A DNA stretch of 64,000 nt from Pleomorphomonas sp. PLEO (GTDB lineage Bacteria; Pseudomonadota; Alphaproteobacteria; Rhizobiales; Pleomorphomonadaceae). The DNA lies in NCBI RefSeq assembly GCF_041320595.1, contig NZ_CP166625.1, forward strand, positions 4,834,001 through 4,898,000, read 5' to 3'. Position numbers and translations under genes: made by a program. Numbering within the stretch: the stretch's first letter is position 1; every line of letters begins with the position of its first letter. Shown here piece after piece: positions 19,576 through 27,410 of this stretch. The notes beneath the pieces were generated by a model. It saw only the letters and a list, made by a program, of their open reading frames with translations, was not told where the DNA came from and made no database searches.

Positions 19576-20139
19576 TCAGACCTGCATGATCTCCTGTTCC
19601 TTGGCGGCCAGCATTCGGTCCGCCTCGGTGATTGCCTCGTCGGTGACCTTCTGCACGCGGTCGGAATAGATGCGCAGAGAATCCTCGGAAATCAGGCCCT
19701 CTTTCTCAAGATCCTTCAGTTCGTCGAGACCATCGCGGCGCACATGGCGTATGGCGACCTTGGTCGCCTCCACATATCTATGGGCGATCTTCACCAGTTC
19801 CTTGCGGCGCTCGGTGTTGAGCTCGGGGATCGGCAGGCGCAGAAGGGTGCCTTCGATGATCGGGTTGAGCCCAAGGTTCGATTCCCGGATCGCCTTTTCC
19901 ACGGCGTGAACCATGCTTTTGTCCCAGACCTGGACGGAGAGCATGCGCGACTCGGGAACGGACACGGTCGCCACCTGATTGAGCGGCATGGTACTGCCGT
20001 AGGCCACAACGACGATCGGATCGAGAAGACTCGCACTGGCGCGGCCAGTGCGGAGGCCGGCGAGATCGTTCTTGAAGACGCTGAGCGCGCCCTGCATGCG
20101 GCGCTTCAGGTCGTTGATGTCGTATTCTTCTTCGGCCAT
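19576..20139 (-). CDS. frr: Ribosome recycling factor
   Basis: A 187-residue protein that, with EF-G, splits post-termination ribosomes. It has the normal length and sequence: a three-helix bundle with conserved [35 protein letters not shown] and [18 protein letters not shown]. It lies between pyrH (81 nt upstream) and uppS in the conserved bacterial order rpsB-tsf-pyrH-frr-uppS. Confidence 0.97.
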   Translation of the reverse strand: MAEEEYDINDLKRRMQGALSVFKNDLAGLRTGRASASLLDPIVVVAYGSTMPLNQVATVSVPESRMLSVQVWDKSMVHAVEKAIRESNLGLNPIIEGTLLRLPIPELNTERRKELVKIAHRYVEATKVAIRHVRRDGLDELKDLEKEGLISEDSLRIYSDRVQKVTDEAITEADRMLAAKEQEIMQV

Positions 20140-20220
20140 CTTGCCAACCTTCCAGAACTGACCGGCACCGTACGGCCCTTTCGCTACGGATGAGCGGCGG
20201 GCCGCCGGCGCCTGCTGTTG

Positions 20221-20937
20221 TTACCCGTCAATGACGGTGCAGACACCCTTGCCCTTCAGAACATTGACGAATGCGCCATGCTCGTGAACGGAGAACACCA
20301 CTACCGGAATCTTATTGTCGCGGGCAAGAGCAATCGCCGCCGCGTCCATGACCTGCAGGTTTCTCGAAAGAACCTCTTGATGCGTCAGGCGTTCGTAGCG
20401 GCGCGCGGTAGGATCTTTCTTAGGATCGGCCGTGTAGACACCATCAACCTGCGTGCCCTTGAGCAACGCATCGCAATCCATCTCGGCGGCGCGAAGCGCA
20501 GCGCCCGAGTCGGTGGTAAAGAACGGATTGCCGGTACCGGCCGCGAAGACGATCACCTTGTTGGCTGCAAAGTGCCGTATCGCTTCACGCTGGGTAAAGG
20601 TTTCGCACAGGGCCGGAATGGCAATGGCCGACAGCACGACAGCCGGGGCCCCCAGCCGCTCGATGGCCGTGCGCATGGCAAGTGCGTTCATCACCGTACC
20701 AAGCATGCCAAGATAGTCGCCGGTCGTCCGATCCCCGCCATCGGCAGCCACCGAAACGCCGCGGAAGATATTGCCGCCGCCGACCACCACACCAACCTGA
20801 ATACCCAACCCATGCGCCTCGACGATCTCGCCGGCCAGACGATCGACCACCTTGGGATCGATGCCAAAACCCCGATCGCCCATCAGGGCTTCACCCGACA
20901 GCTTGAGCAGGACACGGCGGTACTTGAGCTCGGTCAT
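20221..20937 (-). CDS. pyrH: UMP kinase
   Basis: A 238-residue amino-acid-kinase-fold enzyme that phosphorylates UMP to UDP in pyrimidine nucleotide synthesis. The N-terminal LLKLSGEALMG phosphate loop, VVVGGGNIFRG, and the GTGNPFFTTDSGAALRAAE block are intact. The ATG at 20937 follows GGAG by 8 nt; an in-frame TTG at 20943 is less likely. It lies between tsf and frr. The gap to tsf contains a terminator-like hairpin, so pyrH may also have its own promoter. Confidence 0.97.
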   Translation of the reverse strand: MTELKYRRVLLKLSGEALMGDRGFGIDPKVVDRLAGEIVEAHGLGIQVGVVVGGGNIFRGVSVAADGGDRTTGDYLGMLGTVMNALAMRTAIERLGAPAVVLSAIAIPALCETFTQREAIRHFAANKVIVFAAGTGNPFFTTDSGAALRAAEMDCDALLKGTQVDGVYTADPKKDPTARRYERLTHQEVLSRNLQVMDAAAIALARDNKIPVVVFSVHEHGAFVNVLKGKGVCTVIDG

Positions 20938-21087
20938 GGGCAAAACTCCGACTTAGCGAGAAAAGGTGATTCTAGGAAAAGGAAAGGCTCCCAATCCGTT
21001 CCAACTAACGCGCATCGGCGCCATTGAAAACCCCCATGACCGGCTTAATCACGCCTGTAGTCATGCGATTGATGCGCGGACATGACA

Positions 21088-21112
21088 AGGGCGCCGAACT
21101 AGTCGGCGCCCT
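21088..21112 (-). terminator. Hairpin between tsf and pyrH
   Basis: A perfect 10-bp stem AGGGCGCCGA / TCGGCGCCCT (21088-21097 and 21103-21112), with a 5-nt loop, lies 25 nt after the tsf stop. No T-tract follows on the minus strand, so it may be a weak terminator, processing site or attenuator between tsf and pyrH. Confidence 0.6.
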
Positions 21113-21137
21113 CATCGGAATCACGGCAAAATAACGC

Positions 21138-22064
21138 TCAGCCCTGGCCGGCGGCGGCAGCCACTTCGGCCGCGAAGTCGCTCTCGCCCTTGTCGATACC
21201 CTCACCGAGGGCAAAGCGCACAAAGCCGGTGACCTTGATCGGCGCGCCGACGGTCGCCTCGGCGGCCTTGACGGCGGCCTCGACGGTAAGGTCGGGGTTA
21301 ATCACGAAGGCCTGCTTCAGCAGCGTCGATTCCTCGTAGAACTTGCGGATGCGGCCCTCGACCATCTTCTCGATGACAGCGGCCGGCTTACCCGACTCAT
21401 TGGCCTGCTCGGTGAAAATGGCGCGCTCGCGCTCGACGACATCAGCCGAGATCTCCTCGGCAGACAAAGCCAGCGGCGAGGTGGCGGCGACGTGCATGGC
21501 GATCTGGCGACCGAGCTTGATCAGCTCATCGACATTGCCGGTCGATTCAAGCGCGACGAGGACGCCGATCTTGCCAAGGCCGTCAGTAACGGCGGAGTGG
21601 ATATAGGTGGCGACAGCACCGGCCGACACTTTTAGAGCGGCGGCGCGACGGAAGCCCATGTTCTCGCCGATGGTGGCGATCAGTTCCTTGACCTCGGCCT
21701 CGACCGAATGCGCCTTGCCCGGGTAGGTGGCGGCAGCAATGGCGGCGGCGTCGCCACCCTTGTCAACGGCAACGGCGGCCACGGCACGCACCAGCGCCTG
21801 GAAGGCCTCATTGCGAGCGACGAAGTCGGTCTCGGAGTTGACCTCAACGACGGCGGCGATCTTGTCGCCAGTTGCAACGCCAACCAGCCCCTCGGCAGCG
21901 ACGCGGCCAGCCTTCTTGGCAGCCTTGGAGAGGCCCTTGGCGCGCAGCCAGTCGATGGCAGCTTCGATGTCGCCGGCGTTCTCGGCCAGGGCGTGCTTGC
22001 AGTCCATCATGCCGGCGCCGGTCTTCTCGCGGAGATCCTTCACCTGTGTGGCAGAAATGTTCAT
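21138..22064 (-). CDS. tsf: Translation elongation factor Ts
   Basis: A 308-residue guanine nucleotide exchange factor for EF-Tu. The N-terminal UBA-like domain starts [26 protein letters not shown], and the core has the [13 protein letters not shown] signature. The ATG at 22064 is set by this conserved start and a GAGGG ribosome-binding site; the longer open frame upstream is intergenic sequence. It follows rpsB after a 229-nt gap with two hairpins, which probably lowers tsf expression relative to rpsB. Confidence 0.97.
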   Translation of the reverse strand: MNISATQVKDLREKTGAGMMDCKHALAENAGDIEAAIDWLRAKGLSKAAKKAGRVAAEGLVGVATGDKIAAVVEVNSETDFVARNEAFQALVRAVAAVAVDKGGDAAAIAAATYPGKAHSVEAEVKELIATIGENMGFRRAAALKVSAGAVATYIHSAVTDGLGKIGVLVALESTGNVDELIKLGRQIAMHVAATSPLALSAEEISADVVERERAIFTEQANESGKPAAVIEKMVEGRIRKFYEESTLLKQAFVINPDLTVEAAVKAAEATVGAPIKVTGFVRFALGEGIDKGESDFAAEVAAAAGQG

Positions 22065-22202
22065 GTGACCCTCGTCTTTTCTCGTGAAACCTCGAACGCC
22101 CGCAACCGGATTAATAGCGACCCGTCCTGACGGGCCGATGAACGGATGAGGGGCAGCCCTTGGCGGCGACCCGACACCGGCTTGGCATTCGCGATTCAAA
22201 CC

Positions 22203-22259
22203 GCCCGCCAACAGGCGGGCTTCCTAACAGGTCGGGCGGACCCCTTCGAGGACCCGCCC
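22203..22259 (-). terminator. Tandem hairpins between rpsB and tsf (attenuator or partial terminator)
   Basis: On the minus strand the first hairpin pairs GGGCGG with CCGCCC (22254-22259 and 22234-22239), starting 35 nt after the rpsB stop. The second has a 7-bp stem GCCCGCC / GGCGGGC (22214-22220 and 22203-22209) with a TGTT loop and is followed by GGTTTG. The arrangement suggests partial termination inside the rpsB-tsf unit. Confidence 0.6.
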
Positions 22260-22293
22260 TAAAAGCGTCGGCAAGATACCGCCGAAGCGTGGA

Positions 22294-23079
22294 TCAGGCG
22301 GTGGCCTCGGAGGCGGCCGCCACATCGGCCAGCGCCGGTTCGTCCATCGGCTGCTCGGCGGCACCGATGTCTTCACCCATGGCGCCCATGGCGCGCGACA
22401 GGCCGTCAATGGCAGCGCGCGAGATCAGGTCGCAATAGAGGGTGATGGCACGGCCAGCGTCATCGTTACCCGGAACCGGGAAAGTGATGCCATCCGGATC
22501 GCTGTTGGAGTCGAGGATGGCGGCAACCGGAATACCCAGGCGGCGCGCCTCGTCGATGGCGTTCTTTTCCTTGTTGGTGTCGATGACGACGATCAGGTCG
22601 GGCGTGCCGCCCATGTCCTTGATACCACCAAGCGCGCGCTCCAGCTTGTCGCGCTCGCGGGTCATCACCAGACGCTCCTTCTTGGTGAGACGAGCCGACT
22701 GCTCGGAGTTGAGCGTCTCATCAAGCTTGCGCAGGCGCTGGATCGAACCGGAGATGGTCTTCCAGTTGGTCAGCATGCCACCGAGCCAGCGGCTGTTGAC
22801 ATAATACTGGGCCGAGCGGTGAGCTGCCTCAGCGATCTCTTCCTGGGCCTGGCGCTTGGTGCCGACCAGGAGCACGCGACCACCGCGAGCGACAGTGTCG
22901 GACACCGCCTTCAGCGCCTGGTGCATCAGCGGAACGGTCTGGGCGAGGTCGAGAATGTGGACGTTGGCACGCGAGCCGAAGATGTAGGACTTCATCTTCG
23001 GGTTCCAGCGATGCGTCTGGTGACCGAAGTGAACGCCGGCCTCAAGCAGCTGGCGCATGGTGAACTCGGGAAGAGCCAT
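22294..23079 (-). CDS. rpsB: 30S ribosomal protein S2
   Basis: A 261-residue small-subunit protein. It begins [29 protein letters not shown], the typical S2 start, and carries the [24 protein letters not shown]-like ([17 protein letters not shown]) and [11 protein letters not shown] motifs. Its C-terminus is extended by an Ala/Glu-rich tail of about 25 residues, common in alphaproteobacteria. It is the first gene of the long minus-strand block, with a good promoter and a structured leader upstream. Confidence 0.98.
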   Translation of the reverse strand: MALPEFTMRQLLEAGVHFGHQTHRWNPKMKSYIFGSRANVHILDLAQTVPLMHQALKAVSDTVARGGRVLLVGTKRQAQEEIAEAAHRSAQYYVNSRWLGGMLTNWKTISGSIQRLRKLDETLNSEQSARLTKKERLVMTRERDKLERALGGIKDMGGTPDLIVVIDTNKEKNAIDEARRLGIPVAAILDSNSDPDGITFPVPGNDDAGRAITLYCDLISRAAIDGLSRAMGAMGEDIGAAEQPMDEPALADVAAASEATA

Positions 23080-23099
23080 GGGATATTACCTTTTTCCGG

Positions 23100-23163
23100 T
23101 TTGGCCTCCGCGAGGGAATCAGCCGGGCAAACTTTGCCCAAACCGACCGGAGGGAACGCCAAA
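23100..23163 (-). promoter_or_regulatory. Structured rpsB leader, possible S2 autoregulatory element
   Basis: Within the transcribed leader, GCCAAA (23158-23163 on +) can pair with TTTGGC (23100-23105), CGGAGG (23148-23153) with CCTCCG (23105-23110), and inside them GGGCAAA / TTTGCCC (23125-23131 and 23133-23139) forms a tight hairpin. The structure ends about 20 nt before the rpsB start. S2 autoregulation through its leader is known in other bacteria; its occurrence here is inference. Confidence 0.4.
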
Positions 23164-23198
23164 GCGCACCCGCGGCCCCCGCGTGTGGAATGGCGCGG

Positions 23199-23227
23199 GA
23201 TATAGGGGAAACAGCCCGGCATGGCAA
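23199..23227 (-). promoter_or_regulatory. Candidate sigma-70 promoter of rpsB
   Basis: On the minus strand TTGCCA (23222-23227), a 17-bp spacer and TATATC (23199-23204) match the consensus well. The leader to the rpsB ATG is about 110 nt. Confidence 0.55.
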
Positions 23228-23306
23228 GAGCCAACATGGCTGGTTGGGCTGAAACGCGCCTTTTCCGACGATCCGGCGGTATCAGGTCTATCGCATCAAG
23301 CTTACT

Positions 23307-23378
23307 GTGAGTTTACGTAGCTCACGATATGCATCTATCATCATAAGCACGCTTACTATATACGCTCATCGCATGAGC
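23307..23378 (+). promoter_or_regulatory. marR control region with three inverted repeats
   Basis: Three inverted repeats lie in 72 nt: GTGAG-N9-CTCAC (23307-23325), TAAGC-N2-GCTTA (23344-23355) and GCTCAT-N3-ATGAGC (23364-23378), the last overlapping the ATG of the regulator. AT-rich, -10-like TATATA lies between. Such repeats are typical operators for an autoregulated MarR repressor; which of them is bound is unknown. Confidence 0.45.
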
Positions 23379-23882
23379 AATTGGACTCCCACCGTCGGAG
23401 GTCTGATCCACGAGATCGACCGCCTCGTGAAGAAGCGTTTCGACCGCTTCGCCGAGACAACCGGTATGTCGCGCGCGCAATGGCAAGTGCTCGCCCGCGT
23501 CGCCAAGCGGCAGGGAATCAATCAAGCGACCCTCGCCGATCTCGTTGGCGTGGAGCCGATCACCATCTGCCGCATGGTTGACCGCCTTGAGGCGCTCAAC
23601 CTCGTAGAGCGTCGGCCCGACCCTAACGACCGCCGCGCCCGGCTCATCCACATGACCGAGGCGGCGCGCCCCGGGCTCGAACGTATGAAGGCGGCAGCGC
23701 AGGCGCTGTTCAGCGAAGCCCTTGACGGCATTACGTCGGAAGAGGAGGCCATCCTTTCCCGGCTGCTCGGCCATATACACGCCAACCTTCTCGCCGTTAC
23801 CGGCGAGGAACCTCCGGCGCCATTTCCCGTTCCAACCAATGACATCGAAGCTGCCCGGACCACGCCGGACCAGAAAGACTGA
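23373..23882 (+). CDS. MarR family transcriptional regulator
   Basis: A 169-residue dimeric winged-helix protein. The helix-turn-helix is at about residues 48-70 (INQATLADLVGVEPITICRMVDRLEALNLV) and the wing has the conserved D-x-R-D-x-R-x-like segment PDPNDRRARLIHMTEAA. The ATG at 23373 gives the family-typical MSNWTPTVGGLIHEIDR; an in-frame start at 23307 would place the operators inside the gene and is rejected. It lies 5 nt before an EmrA-type gene, so it most likely represses its own emrAB operon and is released by a toxic ligand. The ligand is not predictable. Confidence 0.92.
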   Translation: MSNWTPTVGGLIHEIDRLVKKRFDRFAETTGMSRAQWQVLARVAKRQGINQATLADLVGVEPITICRMVDRLEALNLVERRPDPNDRRARLIHMTEAARPGLERMKAAAQALFSEALDGITSEEEAILSRLLGHIHANLLAVTGEEPPAPFPVPTNDIEAARTTPDQKD

Positions 23883-23887
23883 TCAGA

Positions 23888-25036
23888 ATGTCCGATAGTC
23901 AAGACACGATACCTCCCGTTGCCTCCGCTCCGGCCACCCGCGCCCGCCGATCACGCCAGCGCGGCTTCATCCGTTATCCTCTGATGGCGGCCCTACCGCT
24001 TGCGCTCGTTGCGGCGGGGGGATGGTATTGGATAACCGGCAGCCGCTGGGCTTCCACCGAGAACGCCTATGTGCAGCAAAACAAGGTGCTGGTTGCACCC
24101 GAAGTGGAGGGACGTATCGCCGAGGTGCTTGTAGGCCAGAATCAGGCGGTGAAGCCCGGCGACGTTCTTTTCCGTATCGACGATGCCACCTACCGAATCG
24201 CCCTCGAGAAGGCCGATGGCGCCGTGGCGCTCGCCCGTCTGCAAGTGGAAGAACTGCGCACGCGTCTCAAAGACGCTCAGTTAAAAGCCGACACGGCGCG
24301 CAATACTCTTGCCTTCCAAGACGTGCAATTCGGCCGGCAAGAGAAGCTCCGGACGACGGGCAACAACACTGAGGCGCAATACGACAGCGCCCGCCATGAA
24401 CTCGACCTTGCGCAGCAGGCGGTGGCCGTGGCCGACCAAGGCGTGACCGATGCCCTTGTCGCCCTCGGTGGTAACGCCGACATCGAGACAGACAGGCATC
24501 CCTCCGTGCTTGGCGCTCTGGCCGCGCAAAACAGCGCCCGGCTCGATCTCAAGCGCACCCTTGTTCGTGCGCCGACCATCGGCACAGCCAGTCAGGTGGG
24601 CAACCTGCAAATCGGTCAGTACATAGCCAGCGGCAGCCCGGTAATGGCCATCATCGACACCACCAGTGCCTGGGTGGAGGCCAATTTCAAGGAGACCGAC
24701 CTCGGTCACATGCGCCGCGGGCAGGCGGCCGAACTCACGCTCGATGCCTACCCCGACACGACGATCAAAGGCCACGTCGAAAGCTTTGGCGGCGGCACCG
24801 GGGCCATCTTCTCACTGCTTCCTGCCCAGAATGCTACGGGCAACTGGGTGAAGGTGGTGCAACGCATACCCGTCCGCATCGCCCTCGACGAGCCAACTTC
24901 GATGCCGCTGAAAGCTGGCCTCAGCGTCGGCGTGGATGTCGACACAGGCTTCATCCGGCCACTCCCTGCCTTCCTTCGCACGGCTCTCGACACGCTGGGG
25001 ATCGCTTCCGCGCCGGAAAAGCTTGCGATCAAATGA
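23888..25036 (+). CDS. emrA: HlyD/EmrA-type membrane fusion protein of an efflux pump
   Basis: A 382-residue periplasmic adaptor anchored by one N-terminal membrane segment (about residues 33-52) after a basic cytosolic stretch. It has the biotinyl-lipoyl/barrel-sandwich halves (VLVAPEVEGRIAEVLVGQNQAVKPGDVLF and LVRAPTIGTASQVGNLQIGQYIASGSPVMAII) flanking a long coiled coil (about 95-190), and a C-terminal beta-barrel. It links the inner-membrane MFS pump to an outer-membrane channel, which is not encoded here. The gene is 5 nt after marR and overlaps emrB by 4 bp. Confidence 0.92.
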   Translation: MSDSQDTIPPVASAPATRARRSRQRGFIRYPLMAALPLALVAAGGWYWITGSRWASTENAYVQQNKVLVAPEVEGRIAEVLVGQNQAVKPGDVLFRIDDATYRIALEKADGAVALARLQVEELRTRLKDAQLKADTARNTLAFQDVQFGRQEKLRTTGNNTEAQYDSARHELDLAQQAVAVADQGVTDALVALGGNADIETDRHPSVLGALAAQNSARLDLKRTLVRAPTIGTASQVGNLQIGQYIASGSPVMAIIDTTSAWVEANFKETDLGHMRRGQAAELTLDAYPDTTIKGHVESFGGGTGAIFSLLPAQNATGNWVKVVQRIPVRIALDEPTSMPLKAGLSVGVDVDTGFIRPLPAFLRTALDTLGIASAPEKLAIK

Positions 25037-26568
25037 CAGCCGCCGCCGATCTCACCAATGTGCCGCATCGCGGCCTGTTGTCACTTGCCACCATGCTGGC
25101 GGTGATCATGCAGGTGCTCGACACGACGATCGCCAACGTTGCCCTGCCGTCGATGCAAGGCAACCTCGGCGCGGCGCAGGACACCATCAACTGGGTGCTG
25201 ACTTCCTATATCGTCGCCTCGGCCATCGTCATGCCCCTCACCGGTTGGATGGCGGATACTATCGGCCGAAACCGGCTATTCCTCATTTCGGTCGCCGGCT
25301 TCACGCTCGCCTCTTGCCTGTGCGGCTTGGCGAACGGCCTGACCGAGATGGTGGCGTTTCGCGTGCTTCAGGGCGTATTCGGCGCCTCGCTCGCCCCGTT
25401 GTCGCAGGCTGTCCTGCTCGACATCAATCCGCGCGAGCGGCATGGGCAGGCGATGGCGTTATGGGGCGCCGGCATCATGGTAGCACCGGTGCTCGGACCA
25501 ACGCTGGGCGGCTGGCTGACCGACAGCTTCGACTGGCGATGGGTATTCTACATCAATGTTCCGGTTGGCCTGCTCGCCTTTTTCGGCATCGCCTTTGCCA
25601 TGCCGGCCTCGCCGCGCCATCCCCGGTCTTTCGACTTCGTCGGCTTTGCCTTTCTCGGCTTATTCGTCGGCGCCTTGCAGCTGATGCTCGATCGCGGTGA
25701 ACAACTCGACTGGTTCTCCTCGCCTGAAATCATCCTCGAAACAGCGCTGGCCGTTTCAGCGCTCTGGTGCTTCGTCATTCATTCGGCAACAGCCGAACAT
25801 CCTTTCATTCCGCCCCAGATCTTCCGCGACCGGAACTACGTCGCGGCCAGCATCTTCAGCTTTTCGGTCTCAGTCGTTCTGCTTGCGACCACCGCGCTGT
25901 TGCCGCCGCTTCTGCAGCGCATCATGGGGTATCCGACGGTTACCACCGGCCTTGTTCTGGCACCGCGCGGTATCGGTACAATGATCGCCATGCTCCTGGT
26001 TGGACGCCTATTGCGCATCGTCGATCCTCGCCTCATCATCGTGGTCGGGCTTGGATTGACCGCCTGGGGGCTCTGGCAGATGACGGGCTTTACCGCTGAC
26101 ATGGACTCATGGCCCATCATCCACAGCGGTATACTCATGGGCTTCGGACTCGGCCTCGTATTCGTGCCGATGTCGACGGTAGGTTTTGCAACACTACCCC
26201 CGCAGCTCAGAACCGAAAGCGCCGCGCTCTATAGCCTCGTGCGCAACATAGGCTCGTCGATCGGCATTTCCGTTGTATCGGTGGTGTTAACCCGGAATAT
26301 CCAGGTCAACCACGCCGTGCTCGGCGAGCGGCTGACAGCCTTCTCGCCTGGCCTCAACGCGACAGCCCATGCGGTTGGCATGACTACCGGCTCCAGCCAG
26401 TTTGTCGCAATCCTTGACCAGATAACAACGCTTCAGGCAACGATGATTGCTTATGTCGATGACTTCAAGCTGATGATGTATGTGTCGATCGCTGCGCTGC
26501 CGTTGGTGTTCTTGCTTCGCAAACCGAAGACCGTGCCGCAAGGACCCGTAATCCCAGACGCGGAATAA
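25033..26568 (+). CDS. emrB: EmrB/QacA-type (DHA2) MFS multidrug efflux transporter
   Basis: A 511-residue inner-membrane proton antiporter with about 14 hydrophobic segments. The DHA2 signature of membrane segment 1 is LDTTIANVALPSMQG, and motif A-like GWMADTIGRNR follows segment 2; motif C-like GPTLGGWLTD is at about residue 155. Its ATG overlaps the emrA stop by 4 bp (ATGA). Together with the MarR regulator it forms a drug-exporting tripartite system lacking its TolC partner in this window. The substrate is unknown. Confidence 0.93.
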   Translation: MTAAADLTNVPHRGLLSLATMLAVIMQVLDTTIANVALPSMQGNLGAAQDTINWVLTSYIVASAIVMPLTGWMADTIGRNRLFLISVAGFTLASCLCGLANGLTEMVAFRVLQGVFGASLAPLSQAVLLDINPRERHGQAMALWGAGIMVAPVLGPTLGGWLTDSFDWRWVFYINVPVGLLAFFGIAFAMPASPRHPRSFDFVGFAFLGLFVGALQLMLDRGEQLDWFSSPEIILETALAVSALWCFVIHSATAEHPFIPPQIFRDRNYVAASIFSFSVSVVLLATTALLPPLLQRIMGYPTVTTGLVLAPRGIGTMIAMLLVGRLLRIVDPRLIIVVGLGLTAWGLWQMTGFTADMDSWPIIHSGILMGFGLGLVFVPMSTVGFATLPPQLRTESAALYSLVRNIGSSIGISVVSVVLTRNIQVNHAVLGERLTAFSPGLNATAHAVGMTTGSSQFVAILDQITTLQATMIAYVDDFKLMMYVSIAALPLVFLLRKPKTVPQGPVIPDAE

Positions 26569-26644
26569 AGCAGTCTCCCTTGCCTCGACTTCAGCAAAAC
26601 GGGTGTTCGGAGCCTGTGCCCAGCCCCTCAACGCAACAGAAAGA

Positions 26645-27256
26645 TCAAACCTCGGCGCTCTCCGCGCCATCGCCGGATATCAGCGCCTTTGCCTGACCGG
26701 TCCAGTCCTCGCGCTCGATGCGACCGGGAAAGGCCAGATAGGCGCCAATCCAACGCGCCTCGGCCGGCGTCCAAGCGGCAATCTGATCGAGATGATAGAT
26801 ACCGAGCGCGTTGAGTCGTGTCGCATTCTGAGGGCCAATGCCACGAATACGGCGAAGATCGTCGGCGATACCTGAGCGGGCTCCCGGCAAAGCAGGCGGC
26901 CGTTCGCCCAACCGATCGGCGGCGGCGATGCGATCAAGCCCAGCGGAAACTTCGGCGGCAGGCCCGGTCAACACCTCGGCAACCGCCGGTCCCGCAATCT
27001 CCGCTTCAAATTCGGCCTGAACGGGTATCGCGGGTTCGGGCATTTCCTCCAATGGCGGGGTCTGCCTCTCCTCGGTCTTTCGGCTGTCGATCGCGTAACC
27101 CTCTTCCGCTTCGGCGGCGGCGGCCATCACCTCGGTCAGGCGCTCGTTGCCGACCGTACGGCGACCAAACCACTGCTTGACCAGGACGCCAACAAGAACG
27201 CCGGCACCAACGGCTATTGCCGTCAGGAGGAAGGTCTCGATGATCAGAATGGCCAT
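26645..27256 (-). CDS. Membrane-anchored helix-hairpin-helix (H3TH-like) protein
   Basis: A 203-residue protein with one N-terminal membrane segment (about residues 2-28, ILIIETFLLTAIAVGAGVLV), a 100-residue acidic, probably disordered linker and a C-terminal helix-hairpin-helix domain (DDLRRIRGIGPQNATRLNALGI...DQIAAWTPAEARW). This domain is of the type annotated as flap-endonuclease-like H3TH (COG3743) and also found appended to NuoE-like proteins; the GIGP hairpin could bind DNA or protein, and no nuclease active site is visible. The ATG at 27256 is preferred over GTG at 27268. It is the last gene of an operon with a 32-residue membrane peptide and a repeat/OmpA protein. The function is unknown. 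Confidence 0.8.
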   Translation of the reverse strand: MAILIIETFLLTAIAVGAGVLVGVLVKQWFGRRTVGNERLTEVMAAAAEAEEGYAIDSRKTEERQTPPLEEMPEPAIPVQAEFEAEIAGPAVAEVLTGPAAEVSAGLDRIAAADRLGERPPALPGARSGIADDLRRIRGIGPQNATRLNALGIYHLDQIAAWTPAEARWIGAYLAFPGRIEREDWTGQAKALISGDGAESAEV

Positions 27257-27298
27257 GGTGAATCCCACAGGAAGGAAAGCAATCGACGATCTAAGAGG

Positions 27299-27397
27299 TT
27301 AGGTCTCGATGCGATCGGAGCCAAACCAGCCGATGATCAACCCGGCTGCGAAGGCGATCAAAAGATAAGGCCAGAGCGTGATAGCGAGATAAAGCAT
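27299..27397 (-). CDS. 32-residue single-span membrane micropeptide
   Basis: An open frame of 33 codons including stop. It is preceded by a perfect AGGAGG ribosome-binding site (27403-27408) with 5-nt spacing, and begins 13 nt after the stop of the large repeat protein gene on the same strand. The product (starts MLYLAITLWPYLL, ends FGSDRIET) is a hydrophobic helix of about 22 residues, including LIAFAAGLIIGWF, with a short polar C-terminus. The downstream H3TH membrane gene starts 42 nt later. Context and the ribosome-binding site strongly support translation; no homology can be claimed from the sequence alone. Confidence 0.72.
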   Translation of the reverse strand: MLYLAITLWPYLLIAFAAGLIIGWFGSDRIET

Positions 27398-27410
27398 CGC
27401 GACCTCCTGA

